Shown here: one piece after another, positions 1 to 8,525 of the stretch
Layout: every line of letters starts with the position of its first letter
Numbering within the stretch: position 1 is the stretch's first letter
DNA from: Desulfuromusa sp.
Lineage (GTDB): Bacteria > Desulfobacterota > Desulfuromonadia > Desulfuromonadales > Geopsychrobacteraceae
Direction: 5' to 3'
Length of the DNA: 64,000 nucleotides
Assembly (NCBI GenBank): GCA_016744595.1
Contig: JADGEB010000010.1
Coordinates: 1 to 64,000 of the forward strand
Position numbers and translations under genes: made by a program
Notes under the pieces: generated by a model
The model's database searches: none
What the model was told of the DNA's origin: nothing
What the model saw: the letters and a program-made list of their open reading frames with translations, nothing else

Positions 1-66
1 TGGCAGACACGAGCCCTGTCCCTATGAAATCAATCTGCATCGAGCGCAGCAAGCGGCGCCCCTACG
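1..66. repeat. REP-like repeat pair (cut by window start)
   Basis: The segment from 1 to about 24 resembles one REP type (GGCAGACACGAGCCCTGTCC). A second palindromic type follows at 43-66, with core GCGCAGCAAGCGGCGCC and ending CCTACG. The two are joined by a GAAATCAA spacer that also occurs at 853-861 and 12929-12936. The unit overlaps the 3' end of the RAYT gene and probably continues left of the window. Confidence 0.65.
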
Positions 67-675
67 ACAATTATTCTGAAGGTTGGTCGGATTTTTATCA
101 TCGGATTCCCATTGTGTCGGGTTATCGTGAATATATTGCCGGGTCTGCTGCAATTCATTTTCATTGCGAATGATTCGTTCGTAATAATTTCGTTGCCATA
201 ATTTTCTGGAGAATGGTGGCCAATTGTGATGGTTGACACCGTGACGATACCGGGCGGTGGTCAATGATTTGAACCGATGGACAACATCCGGTAATGACAA
301 TTGTCCCATCTCCGTAGGGGCACCCCCCTGTGGGTGCCCTATCGTCTGCGATTTGTTAAAACCTGGGCAGGCACGGGGGCCTGCCCCTACGGGAGAGGGA
401 TCGGGTTGTTGTAAGATAATGATACCGTGAAAATGGTTGGACATGATCACGTATTCATCAATTGCGATGTCAGGGTATTTCGCTGGCAATTCCTGCCAGG
501 TCTTCGCCACCATTCTACCCGCATCATTCAATATCACCTCACTGTCAACAATCTCCCCTAACAAACATTCCCGCTCCTGCACACAGATGGTGACAAAATA
601 GAATCCAGCAGATGAGTAATCGTATTCAGCAAGGCGGATCGAATGGCGCTGGTGGATATCTGGATCAAATTTCAC
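22..675 (-). CDS. REP-associated tyrosine transposase (RAYT, Y1/HUH family)
   Basis: This is a single-strand DNA-processing HUH transposase-like protein of about 217 residues. Proteins of this type are thought to mobilise or maintain REP palindromes. The HUH motif is intact (N80-H81-F82-H83 in VIMSNHFHGII), and a tyrosine at about 181 in RQYIHDNPTQW fits the catalytic position. I chose the GTG at 675 because the protein then begins VKFDPDIHQRHSIRL, the usual N-terminus of this family. Upstream in-frame codons lack a good ribosome site, whereas GGGGAT lies about 9 bases before the GTG. Residues about 95-121 are encoded by two REP-like palindromes inside the gene, and the last dozen residues run into another repeat at 43-66. 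The family call is firm. Whether it is active is not shown. Confidence 0.85.
   Translation of the reverse strand: MKFDPDIHQRHSIRLAEYDYSSAGFYFVTICVQERECLLGEIVDSEVILNDAGRMVAKTWQELPAKYPDIAIDEYVIMSNHFHGIIILQQPDPSPVGAGPRACPGFNKSQTIGHPQGGAPTEMGQLSLPDVVHRFKSLTTARYRHGVNHHNWPPFSRKLWQRNYYERIIRNENELQQTRQYIHDNPTQWESDDKNPTNLQNNCRRGAACCARCRLIS
314..393. repeat. Two REP-like palindromes inside the RAYT coding region
   Basis: A first element at 314-340 starts GTAGGGGCACCCCCC and ends GGGTGCCCT. A second at 365-393 starts GGGCAGGCACGGGGG and ends GCCCCTACGGG. Both stay in the transposase reading frame and encode Pro/Gly/Ala-rich stretches (PVGAGPRACP and GHPQGGAPT). The same element types recur outside genes at 828-854 and 27935-28020. 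Confidence 0.8.
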
Positions 676-827
676 CGTAGCAGATCCCCACCAAACACAA
701 AAAGAGCGCACGGATAATCATCCGAGCGCTCTCGCAATTCTTCATTTGATTTTTGTATTTCCATGATTCCCCCTCATGAATATCCAATCAGAAATACATT
801 ATAAACCCTATTCTATCCATTGCAACC

Positions 828-897
828 GGGCAGGCACAGGGGTCTGCCCCCACGAAATCAACCTGAATCCAAGGCGCGGCAAGTAGCGCCCCTACGG
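828..897. repeat. REP-like repeat pair upstream of the RAYT gene
   Basis: An element at 828-854 (GGGCAGGCACAGGGGTCTGC, then CCCCACG) is followed after GAAATCAACCTGAATCC by a second type at 871-897 (AAGGCGCGGCAAGTAGCGCC, then CCTACGG). Order, spacing and linker match the unit at positions 1-66, so the RAYT gene is bracketed by two copies of the same composite. It lies between the RAYT start and the 3' end of trmO. Confidence 0.75.
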
Positions 898-906
898 AAA
901 CAAAAA

Positions 907-1407
907 TCAATAATCATGCGGGATCCCTTGAATATGCAAGGCCAGATGCTCGTCGTCATCCATACTTTGAACCCAGCCGTTATTTGCGTCACACTTACTA
1001 TCAAGGTCATTGATGTAGGGTTTGATATCGAGAAGTGGTGTGTTGTCAAAAACATCCAGACCAGACGTGTAAACCCGATGACCAACAATCTTCTTGACCC
1101 TGACAACACTGAGTCCGATCGGGTTTGGACGGGCAGGCGAGCGGCTAGCAAACAGTCCAACCTTTTGACTGGTAGCCCAAGGAGGAGAGACCTCCATTTT
1201 TGGAGTGGCCTTCAAACGATCAATATAATAGAGAACGTAGATATAGGTAAAAGAATCAAGATCCTTTAGACCAGTGGCATATTCGGGCTCCAATTGCAGA
1301 AAAAATTCCTGATCGTCAGTATCGACCGGCTGGTAGGGCGCACTGTCCTGATAGGGGGTTTTGATATTGCCAATCGGGGAAAAATTTAAATTATCCATAT
1401 TCCTCAT
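907..1407 (-). CDS. trmO: tRNA (N6-threonylcarbamoyladenosine37-N6)-methyltransferase TrmO (TsaA/UPF0066)
   Basis: TrmO uses S-adenosylmethionine to methylate t6A37 of some threonine tRNAs, a cytosolic decoding fine-tuning step. The 166-residue protein is the size of a single TsaA-like beta-barrel domain. It carries the family signature SRSPARPNPIGLS, which follows the conserved SPPWATSQKVGLFA stretch. The ATG at 1407 overlaps the stop of the upstream HUH-like gene as ATGA, implying translational coupling. An alternative ATG at 1398 gives MDNLNFSPIG, equally plausible as an N-terminus. The C-terminus is short, with no added domain. The repeat pair at 828-897 lies just past the stop. The family call is firm, but tRNA specificity is inferred from the family. 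Confidence 0.9.
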   Translation of the reverse strand: MRNMDNLNFSPIGNIKTPYQDSAPYQPVDTDDQEFFLQLEPEYATGLKDLDSFTYIYVLYYIDRLKATPKMEVSPPWATSQKVGLFASRSPARPNPIGLSVVRVKKIVGHRVYTSGLDVFDNTPLLDIKPYINDLDSKCDANNGWVQSMDDDEHLALHIQGIPHDY

Positions 1408-2345
1408 CGCCTTACTCGATTCATCATTTTTTGATATTTATCAGCAACTTTTTCGTCTTTTTTTGCTTTTAACTGTAACCGTCGCACAGCAGAACTGAGT
1501 GAGGAGACATCCCGACCAAGTCGCTCACCAAGAGCGGTCATGGTCTCGCAGCCAGTCTCCAGATAAAGCCAGGCAAGGTAAGCTCTCGCTTCTGAATGAA
1601 GACGATTTTTCCCCGCCGCTGCCAGCTCTTCTTCGGTCAGCTTATAGCGCTCCAAAACAATACGAAAAACCTTCTCTGGGTTTACTTTGGGCTGATATTT
1701 CTGCCGTGAAAGTTTCATCACTCCACGAACAAATTCTTCATCACCAAGAATCCGTGGGTCATATTCGCTACCACGAGCAAAATCAACCCTGGCTTCTTCG
1801 GCTGATCCTTCATTAACATAAGCATGGAATTTCATCAGCGCGCGAATCCCGGTTTCTTCAATTTGCAAATAGGTTCTCTCGGTTGACAGCCAGAGAACTT
1901 TTTCCCTTCCACAATAGGCAAGATGGCTACTCCATGGATAGCTCATTGGGGTACTTGCCAGTCCATTTCGAACAGGTGCCAAGTGGACTTCCCGCACCAG
2001 CTCTAACAGGTAATCTTCAGGATTGACAAGGATCGCCTTATAACGCCCCTGAAACAGGTGACCAGCCTGACCGTGCCAGTCGTTGAACCAGCGCGTGTAA
2101 CGAAAACCAAGTTGTTGCATAATCCGTGAGAGCGGTACTTCATCAACTTCAATCACGAGTTGCAGGATATTCGGGAGCAGGCAATAGGCATAGACTTTAT
2201 GGCCAAACTTTTCGATCCCTTCCTGAAGCAGCAACAAAAAACGGGTGTGATCGGTCACGTCAAGAAAAACGGGTTGATTCCCATTGCCATGCAAGGTGAC
2301 ATGATAAACAGCACCGGGGAAATGTAAGCGGGGTTTACGCGCCAT
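1404..2345 (-). CDS. HUH/Y1 transposase-like protein lacking catalytic residues, with C-terminal DnaA-like HTH
   Basis: This 313-residue protein has the full fold signature of large IS200-like Y1 proteins: N-terminal RKPRLHFPGAVYHVTLHG, GHLFQGRYKAILV, and a C-terminal helix-turn-helix region (TALGERLGRDVSSLSSAVRR). The catalytic positions are changed. The usual PNHVHLL reads P58-N-I-L-Q-L-V, so both HUH histidines are gone. The usual RYIHLNPVR reads R118-E-V-H-L-A-P-V-R, so the tyrosine position is Glu119. The frame is otherwise intact with a strong AAGGAGGA ribosome site before the ATG, and the stop overlaps trmO (ATGA). I infer a non-catalytic, DNA- or RNA-binding descendant. No function is known to me. 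Confidence 0.8.
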   Translation of the reverse strand: MARKPRLHFPGAVYHVTLHGNGNQPVFLDVTDHTRFLLLLQEGIEKFGHKVYAYCLLPNILQLVIEVDEVPLSRIMQQLGFRYTRWFNDWHGQAGHLFQGRYKAILVNPEDYLLELVREVHLAPVRNGLASTPMSYPWSSHLAYCGREKVLWLSTERTYLQIEETGIRALMKFHAYVNEGSAEEARVDFARGSEYDPRILGDEEFVRGVMKLSRQKYQPKVNPEKVFRIVLERYKLTEEELAAAGKNRLHSEARAYLAWLYLETGCETMTALGERLGRDVSSLSSAVRRLQLKAKKDEKVADKYQKMMNRVRR

Positions 2346-2478
2346 GAAGTCCTCCTTAAAAATAAAATTGCAAGCCTGCCCCTGTCTGTCACAGAGAATA
2401 ACAGATTTTATCTTTAGTGCAACTTGAATCAGAAGGAGTAAATAAGAAACTCGGAATGTTTTTTTAGCTGGGATTTAT

Positions 2479-3297
2479 TTATTGATCTGTTTCCTGAAGT
2501 TCCTCAAAGAGGTAGGGACCATCAGTCTTGCGAACATAGACTGTGTGTGAGATCAGGTTTTTTTCTGGTGACCAGTAATGCAACTGATAACCTGGAACAT
2601 CCATACTAAACCGTGACGGTTGCTCCATGGTCAGATCAAGAACCAGCGGTATTCCCATACTGGGAGCCGTACTGACAACCGTTCCCCGCCAACCAGCGTG
2701 AGCCTGCAGATGAATGTGGCCACATAGTATGCTTTGGATATTGGTGTATTTCTCAACAATATCCCCCAATAATTCAGCACCAACAAAACCATCTTCATCG
2801 GTTTCCAGAACACCACATTTTAGCGGGGGATGATGTATAAAGATGGCTGTTGGTTGCGTTTTCGACTCAGCTAACCGCTCATCCAGCCACGCAGCTCTAG
2901 CATTACATATTTCACCGCCTGGCTCACCGGGCACCGTACTATCGAGCCCAATCAATCGAAGCGCATAATCATCAATAACATAATTGATAAAACCCTGATC
3001 CATGGCTGGACAAGCCTGACCACCAAAAACTGACCAGAGACTTGATCTATCATCATGATTGCCAGGAATAACGTAAAAAGGATACCGAAGTTGAGAAAGG
3101 ATACTTGCCGCCCGTTCGGTCTCTTCTAGAAGGCCGCTATAAGTAATATCCCCGGTGACAAGAACAAGATCCGGTTCTGGCTTTAATTGATTGATATGAT
3201 CAATACAGCAAGAAAGATTCTCAGCCGTTGGAGCAATACCGTAGGCTTTTTTGTTCCATCCGGCGATATGAGTATCACTTATATGTGCAATGAGCAT
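2479..3297 (-). CDS. Class III (CpdA/GpdQ-like) metallophosphodiesterase
   Basis: A 272-residue calcineurin-like phosphoesterase related to cAMP phosphodiesterase CpdA and glycerophosphodiesterase GpdQ. All dinuclear metal ligands are visible: D8 and H10 in HISDTHI, D50 in VTGDITY, N80-H81 in PGNHDD, the HH of FIHHPPL at 155-156, and H194/H196 in CGHIHLQ. It is the last gene of a minus-strand run starting with a polyamine-type binding protein, 30 bases after the second permease. The divergent genes encode glycerol-3-phosphate dehydrogenase-like oxidoreductases. That setting favours a phosphodiester nutrient over cAMP as substrate, though sequence alone cannot separate the two. No signal peptide, so it should act in the cytoplasm. 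Confidence 0.85.
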   Translation of the reverse strand: MLIAHISDTHIAGWNKKAYGIAPTAENLSCCIDHINQLKPEPDLVLVTGDITYSGLLEETERAASILSQLRYPFYVIPGNHDDRSSLWSVFGGQACPAMDQGFINYVIDDYALRLIGLDSTVPGEPGGEICNARAAWLDERLAESKTQPTAIFIHHPPLKCGVLETDEDGFVGAELLGDIVEKYTNIQSILCGHIHLQAHAGWRGTVVSTAPSMGIPLVLDLTMEQPSRFSMDVPGYQLHYWSPEKNLISHTVYVRKTDGPYLFEELQETDQ

Positions 3298-3327
3298 CAG
3301 AAGTGCCTTTACAAACTATGCTGCGGG

Positions 3328-4182
3328 CTACCCGTTCTTACGGTTGAGGAAAAAACTGATCGAAGCAGCGAGTGTAATAAATGCAACAATCATAAAAGAT
3401 ACCGCGTTTAAGACCGGGGTTGAACTGAATTTAATCCGGGAATATAGATCCACCGGCAAGGTTGGATCTGAGCCGACCAGAAAGATAGTGGTGTTAAAGT
3501 TTGCAAAACTGATGAGAAATGCCACGATAAAAGCACCAATGATAGCCGGGCGTAAAAATGGCAACGTAATCAACCAGATCACCTGTAGTCTGGTCGCTCT
3601 CAAACTTAAAGCCGCTTCTTCAAGGGTTCGGTCAAATTTTTTCAGACGAGCACTCACTAACAGCATCACATAGGTGGAACCGAAAGAGAATTGGCCGATA
3701 ACAACCAGCCAAAAACTAGGGCGTAGAAACTCAATATCCAACCCAAAGGAATCTTCCATGAAAAGTCCGGCATTGGTAGAACTCAGCAGGATTGAAATCC
3801 CTAGAATCACACCAGGAATGACCAGTGGAGATAAAGCCAAAAAATAGAGCAGCCCTTTCAACCGGAATTTCTCCTCCTCAAACAACAATGCTGCCATAGT
3901 TCCGACAATAGTGGAAAACAGAGCAACAAAAAACCCGGTTTTGAAACTGACCCAGATACTTAATAACAGATCAACATCTTTGAATAGTCCGAGCCGCTCA
4001 TTGGTGTTAGCAAAAAACCAGTCCAGGGAAAACCCTTCCCAAGGCAGAGCAATATAGTTGGAATCGTTAAACGCCAGTACACAAATCGTAACCAACGGCA
4101 TGATCAGAAAAATATAAAACAAAGTAATGTATAGACGATAACCAGTTATATACAGGCGTGAACATGGTAGGGAACGGATCAT
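3328..4182 (-). CDS. ABC transporter permease, PotC-like
   Basis: Inner-membrane permease of a spermidine/putrescine-type (POPT) importer, 284 residues with about six hydrophobic segments. The EAA loop that docks the ATPase is visible in the middle as EEAALSLRATRLQVIWLITL, consistent with EAA-x3-G type sequences. Its ATG overlaps the stop of the first permease by four bases (ATGA), so the two are translationally coupled. The N-terminal residues before the first membrane segment (MIRSLPCSRLYITGYRLY) are slightly longer than usual. Substrate cannot be read from the permease; the phosphodiesterase immediately downstream suggests a phosphodiester rather than a polyamine. Confidence 0.88.
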   Translation of the reverse strand: MIRSLPCSRLYITGYRLYITLFYIFLIMPLVTICVLAFNDSNYIALPWEGFSLDWFFANTNERLGLFKDVDLLLSIWVSFKTGFFVALFSTIVGTMAALLFEEEKFRLKGLLYFLALSPLVIPGVILGISILLSSTNAGLFMEDSFGLDIEFLRPSFWLVVIGQFSFGSTYVMLLVSARLKKFDRTLEEAALSLRATRLQVIWLITLPFLRPAIIGAFIVAFLISFANFNTTIFLVGSDPTLPVDLYSRIKFSSTPVLNAVSFMIVAFITLAASISFFLNRKNG

Positions 4183-5036
4183 GAGCCAACCTTATCGAGT
4201 TTCTGTCCTGACAGTTTAAGTGCAACCCAGACAATGAACGAGGACAACAACAACAACAAAAATCCAAATGCGGCACCCTCATTCCAATTAAATGAAGCCA
4301 GAAATTTATTGTATATCTGTTCCGTGAACCAGAGAGAACTTTTGCCTCCAAGGATATTCGGAGCAACATAATCACCGATCACCAACATAAAGACAATAAT
4401 CCCGCCAGAAACAATACCGGGAGTAGTGTAGGGAATGACAATCTGGCGAAAAATTGTCCATTTAGAGGCACCCAGATCACTGGCAGCTTCAATCAAACTG
4501 TCATCCATACTGTCCAATGCCGACATCATGGGCACAATCATGAATAGCATTGATATGTACAGCAGACCGATGGTCATGCTGAAATTGGTAAACAACATCT
4601 CAATGGGGGCATCTATCAGCCTTAGTTTCATCAGAAAACTATTGATCACCCCATTGTCACGCAGCAGAATCATCCAGCCATAAACAGTAACCAGCTCCCC
4701 GATCCAGATCGGAATTAAAAGCAATAAGGTCATAAAGCTGCTGTACTTTTTACCTATGACTTTAGTGAGAAAAAACGCCACAGGAAAGGTTACGACAAAG
4801 GCTAGAATAGTTACAAAAATAGAATATAGAGCTGTTTTGACAAAGGTAAGCCAGTAGATTTGGTCTTCAAAAAATGCCAGATAATTGTTCAGGGAAAAGA
4901 CCCATAATCCATCATCGGTCTCAAAGCGCAAAGATCTATACATCAGATCCATATGGGGAATAACAATCAATGCCAACAACCATAAGAGCACCGGTGTTAT
5001 CAAGAGATAAAATGTACCACGAGGCTTCTTCATCAT
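4179..5036 (-). CDS. ABC transporter permease, PotB-like
   Basis: First permease of the POPT-type importer, 285 residues with six predicted transmembrane segments starting with FYLLITPVLLWLLALIVIP. An EAA-loop sequence, EAASDLGASKWTIFRQIVIP, is clearly present in the last third and is typical of permeases pairing with a PotA-like ATPase. The gene lies 8 bases downstream of the ATPase gene and overlaps the second permease, so all three are one transcription unit. Homology to PotB/PotH is clear. Substrate is inferred only from neighbouring genes. Confidence 0.9.
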   Translation of the reverse strand: MMKKPRGTFYLLITPVLLWLLALIVIPHMDLMYRSLRFETDDGLWVFSLNNYLAFFEDQIYWLTFVKTALYSIFVTILAFVVTFPVAFFLTKVIGKKYSSFMTLLLLIPIWIGELVTVYGWMILLRDNGVINSFLMKLRLIDAPIEMLFTNFSMTIGLLYISMLFMIVPMMSALDSMDDSLIEAASDLGASKWTIFRQIVIPYTTPGIVSGGIIVFMLVIGDYVAPNILGGKSSLWFTEQIYNKFLASFNWNEGAAFGFLLLLLSSFIVWVALKLSGQKLDKVGS

Positions 5037-5044
5037 TCTTATCC

Positions 5045-6103
5045 TTAGACCTTATAGCATTTCAAATCATCTCGATGAACACCGACCTGGATATCATCAC
5101 CTTCACGTAAATCTTCAAACTGAGCGTTCTGTGGCAATGAAATCAAAACCTCTTCATGCCCCTGATTGATAGTTGTCGAAATTTTAGTATTGGAACCATC
5201 AAACAAGATAGCCTCTACTTGCATATCAATTCGCTCAATTCCAGAGAGATCGGCAGATGGATTAAGAATAAACGCTTCGGGACGGATAAAAAGTTTTTTA
5301 GGCTGAAAGTCCAGATCTGGCTTATTCAACTTGCAGCCGTTGACCGTGACCAATTCACCGTTCACATAGCTTGAAATATTAAACTCATTGCTTTCCCCGA
5401 CAAAACCAGCAACAAATGATGTTTTAGGGTTCTTATACAGTTTTTTGGGGGTATCGATCTGTTCGAACTGTCCCTGATTCATGACTGCGACAGTATCACT
5501 CATGACCAATGCTTCTGACTGGTCATGGGTAATATAAATGAACGTTGTCCCGATCTCTTTCTGCAGAACTTTGAGCTCAACCTTCATATGTTCTCGAAGT
5601 TTCCGGTCTAGGGCTCCAAGCGGTTCGTCCAACAGCAGAATCTCCGGCTTTAAGACCAATGATCGAGCAATTGCGACCCGTTGACGTTGGCCACCCGACA
5701 ACTCAGTTACTTTTTTCTTTTCAAACCCAACCAGCCCGACCCGCTCAAGCATTTCTTCAACCCGGCTCTGCACTTCCGACTTGGGTAAGCGTTGTCGTTG
5801 CAATCCAAAGGCAACATTTTTCTCAACATTCATCATTGGAAACAATGCCAAATTCTGAAAGACAATGTTGACCGGACGCTTTTCCGGTGGAATGCCTTTC
5901 ATCGACTCTCCACGAATAAGCAATTCGCCGGCGGTCTCTTCTTCAAATCCAGAGATCATCCGTAATAGGGTGGTTTTTCCGCAACCAGAGCCGCCAAGAA
6001 TTGAGAAAAAACCGCCATCTTCTACATTGAAACTGACAGAATCAACAGCAGTAAAATTGCCAAATTTCTTGGTCAGATTTTTTATTTCGAGAACATAACT
6101 CAT
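5045..6103 (-). CDS. ABC transporter ATP-binding protein, PotA-like
   Basis: The ATPase of the importer, 352 residues, the usual length for PotA-type proteins. Walker A is GGSGCGKTT at about 37-45, the signature LSGGQRQR starts at about 135, Walker B is LLLDEP at about 157-162, and the switch histidine is in THDQSEAL. The C-terminal third has the TOBE region typical of polyamine, iron and sulfate-type importers (KLFIRPEAF onward). It is preceded 88 bases upstream by the binding-protein gene and followed closely by two permeases. All catalytic motifs look intact. Confidence 0.93.
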   Translation of the reverse strand: MSYVLEIKNLTKKFGNFTAVDSVSFNVEDGGFFSILGGSGCGKTTLLRMISGFEEETAGELLIRGESMKGIPPEKRPVNIVFQNLALFPMMNVEKNVAFGLQRQRLPKSEVQSRVEEMLERVGLVGFEKKKVTELSGGQRQRVAIARSLVLKPEILLLDEPLGALDRKLREHMKVELKVLQKEIGTTFIYITHDQSEALVMSDTVAVMNQGQFEQIDTPKKLYKNPKTSFVAGFVGESNEFNISSYVNGELVTVNGCKLNKPDLDFQPKKLFIRPEAFILNPSADLSGIERIDMQVEAILFDGSNTKISTTINQGHEEVLISLPQNAQFEDLREGDDIQVGVHRDDLKCYKV

Positions 6104-6191
6104 ACTGACCCCTGAGGATTATCTGAGGAAGGTAGCTTGAGCAACCCCAACGGGGAGTTGCCCAAGCTTTTCATCGCAATATCTGACGCCA

Positions 6192-7253
6192 TTATTTTGC
6201 TGCTTTTATCTTATCCAGAACTTTTGCTTCGATTTTTTCAAACCCTGCTGGCACTGGTGGATGCCATTTAATGTTGTCAAGATCTGCCGGTGGAAATGAG
6301 CGGCTGAAGTTTGCTTTGATCTCGTCATTCAAGAACTCAATCGCACCAGAGGAAGCAGTACCATAACCCTCTTGATTGGTAAAGTAAGCGGCATTTTCCG
6401 GCTCAAGCATAAAGTTGATCCATTTATATGCAGCGTCAAGATTCTTGGATTTGGCTGGGATAGCAAAGGTATCAATCCAACCCAGAGCACCACTTTTTGG
6501 AGCAATAAAGTCAATATCAGGATTGTCTTTGTGCAGAGTCCAACCTTTTCCATCCCAACCAGAAATAACATTGGCATCACCACTCTTGATGATTGCTACC
6601 TGGGTATCACCACTGGTCCAGTAGTTCTTGACATATTTTTTACCGTCAATAAGGGTCTTTTCAACTCGTTTCATCAATGCCCGGTAAGCATCGATATCAC
6701 CATACAGGGCAAAGGGGTCTTCCCCCATACCAAAAGCAGTCGCAATCAGCAGTGGTCGCTTTAATCGATAAGAGATTTTTCCAGAATATTTTGGGTTCCA
6801 GAGATCTGACCAATCGTTAGCTCCTGGTGCCAATTTTTTATTCACGATCATACCAGTCGTGCCATAACAATGTGGTACACCGTAGCCCTTACCATCGACG
6901 GCAGTATTTCGTTTAACGGCATCAACCATCGATGTAGTCAGCTGAGCCGTATTGATCCGACTATAGTCGATTGGCTGATATACCGGGAATTTTTTCTGAA
7001 CAAAAGAGATTCTGTCCTGGCTGGGTTGAGCCAAGTCAAACCCTGCTCCCCGGGTTGCTCTAAGCTTGGCAATCATTTCTTCATTGTTAGAGTAGGTGAT
7101 TTTCACATCAATACCCGTTTGAGCCTCAAAATCTTTGACCAATTTAGCTGGAGCATACCCTTTCCATGTCAACAGCCTCAATGTCTCTTGTGCCATTGCC
7201 CCGCTGGCAATAAGTGATAATGCAATTGCACCGATCAATACCAGTTTCTTCAT
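6192..7253 (-). CDS. Periplasmic solute-binding protein, PotD/PotF-like
   Basis: A 353-residue extracellular solute-binding protein that would deliver ligand to the permeases encoded downstream. A signal peptide is plain (MKKLVLIGAIALSLIASGAM, cleaved near AMA-QE), followed by the typical start ETLRLLTWKGYAP. A GGAGA ribosome site lies before the ATG. The region VISGWDGKGWTL and the segment LGWIDTFAIPAKSKN correspond to the hinge and pocket region of PotD relatives. The gene is first in the minus-strand operon and diverges from the DeoR regulator, which may control both sides. Ligand class is not decidable from sequence; the adjacent phosphodiesterase and oxidoreductases favour a glycerophosphodiester. 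Confidence 0.9.
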   Translation of the reverse strand: MKKLVLIGAIALSLIASGAMAQETLRLLTWKGYAPAKLVKDFEAQTGIDVKITYSNNEEMIAKLRATRGAGFDLAQPSQDRISFVQKKFPVYQPIDYSRINTAQLTTSMVDAVKRNTAVDGKGYGVPHCYGTTGMIVNKKLAPGANDWSDLWNPKYSGKISYRLKRPLLIATAFGMGEDPFALYGDIDAYRALMKRVEKTLIDGKKYVKNYWTSGDTQVAIIKSGDANVISGWDGKGWTLHKDNPDIDFIAPKSGALGWIDTFAIPAKSKNLDAAYKWINFMLEPENAAYFTNQEGYGTASSGAIEFLNDEIKANFSRSFPPADLDNIKWHPPVPAGFEKIEAKVLDKIKAAK

Positions 7254-7699
7254 AACTGAATCTCCTTTTTAGTTCAGGTTGTTAAGACATGTGTTTCAAT
7301 TCTTCACCCATTAGCGAACCAAGCATCAAACCAACAATCTATTCAACTTCAACAGCCCCTCTTTGAACATTCTCGATTAATGCATCGGCGGATACTGGAG
7401 GGGTTTTGTTACATTTGTATGAGCGTTATCAATTTATCTTAGCTCAAACATTCACCATTACGACATTTGTTCGACATATAACGGCGTTAGATTAGCACAC
7501 CAACTACCACCCGAACAAGCACCAAAGATGACCGAATGATCAATCATACATACTATTTCATCATCCCAGCAATTCTTGACAATCAGACATTAAAGCGCTA
7601 CCGTTCTGCTTTTGAGGGTTTTATAGAAGAATTCATTCCCTGACTGCAGAACCTCATCATTTAAATTATTTTTTCTAAATCTTCTTACTGGATAACCTC
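7254..7699. promoter_or_regulatory. Divergent control region between ABC operon and DeoR operon
   Basis: These 446 bases hold no convincing gene and must carry promoters for both directions. TGTTC-like half-sites occur (for example TTTGTTCGACAT near 7466 and TTTGAACATTC near 7361), comparable with half-sites before the oxidoreductase genes, but no clear palindrome or promoter stands out. A DeoR-type repressor binding here is inference. Confidence 0.4.
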
Positions 7700-8467
7700 A
7701 TGACTCCATCTACCCGACAAACTAAAATTGCTAATTTGATTCGAGAACATGACCACCTTACAGTGAATGAGCTGGCCGATACCCTTAATATCTCGAAGGA
7801 AACCATACGACGCGACCTATCTGAATTAGCTCGTCTGGGAAAAGTTCAAAAATTTCACGGCGGAGCCTCTGTACCTGTCGTTGCAGGAGAAGGTCCATTT
7901 CGCGACCGAATGGGCAAGAATGCAGCAGCAAAGATGCAAATTGCCGATGCAGCAGTAAAGCTTGTTTCGCCAGGGGAAACAATCCTCATCGATACGGGGT
8001 CAACCACCCTCTATTTTGCCGAGAAACTTGCTGAAATCCCCAACTTGACCATAGTTACCAACTCGACAAAAATTGCCCGGGTCATGAGTGCTGACCCGAC
8101 ACCTGCCAGAACTTTCCTCCTTGGAGGTGAGTTTTACGGTGACAACCGACAAACTGTTGGCAGCATGGCTATTGCGCAGGTTCAATCATTTCGAGCTCAT
8201 CATGCATTCTTAACCATCGGCGCACTTGATACCCGCACTGGAGTTATGGATTACAGTATTGAAGAAGCTCAGTTAGCACGTGCGATGGTTGAGCAAGCAG
8301 AATCCCTTACCCTGCTTGTCGACAGCTCAAAGTTTGAACAAATTGCGTCATTCGAAGTATGTTGCCTCGACAAGGTAACAAACCTCGTCTGCAACGATCC
8401 TCCATCGGACACAATGGAAGCAGCACTGCTAAAAGCAAACATCAATATCATCGTTTCTGGCCGCTAA
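7700..8467 (+). CDS. DeoR/GlpR-family transcriptional regulator
   Basis: A 255-residue sugar-phosphate-responsive repressor. The N-terminal DeoR helix-turn-helix is textbook: NLIREHDHLTVNELADTLNI followed by SKETIRRDLSELARLGKVQKFHGGA. The rest is the DeoRC effector domain with the ribose-5-phosphate isomerase-like motif ETILIDTGSTTLYFAEKL. In the family, effectors are phosphorylated sugars or glycerol-3-phosphate. Location between a divergent importer operon and two G3P-dehydrogenase-like genes makes it the likely local regulator, responding to the phosphorylated product of the pathway. It lies 89 bases upstream of the first oxidoreductase. Confidence 0.92.
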   Translation: MTPSTRQTKIANLIREHDHLTVNELADTLNISKETIRRDLSELARLGKVQKFHGGASVPVVAGEGPFRDRMGKNAAAKMQIADAAVKLVSPGETILIDTGSTTLYFAEKLAEIPNLTIVTNSTKIARVMSADPTPARTFLLGGEFYGDNRQTVGSMAIAQVQSFRAHHAFLTIGALDTRTGVMDYSIEEAQLARAMVEQAESLTLLVDSSKFEQIASFEVCCLDKVTNLVCNDPPSDTMEAALLKANINIIVSGR

Positions 8468-8525
8468 TCACCCCATGGATTGCACATTGTTTTCAATCTA
8501 ACGATCTTGCCTTATTTTTATTTGC

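Noticed and set aside
820-1269. A 149-codon plus-strand frame opposite trmO
   Set aside because: It begins inside the repeat pair and overlaps trmO antisense; its translation has no family features and no ribosome site.
2479-3297. A dedicated cAMP signalling phosphodiesterase
   Set aside because: The fold fits CpdA, but its place as the last gene of an import operon next to G3P-dehydrogenase-like genes favours a catabolic phosphodiesterase; kept only as an alternative.
7254-7699. A perfect GlpR-type palindromic operator between the divergent operons
   Set aside because: Only scattered TGTTC/GAACA half-sites were found, without a convincing palindrome.
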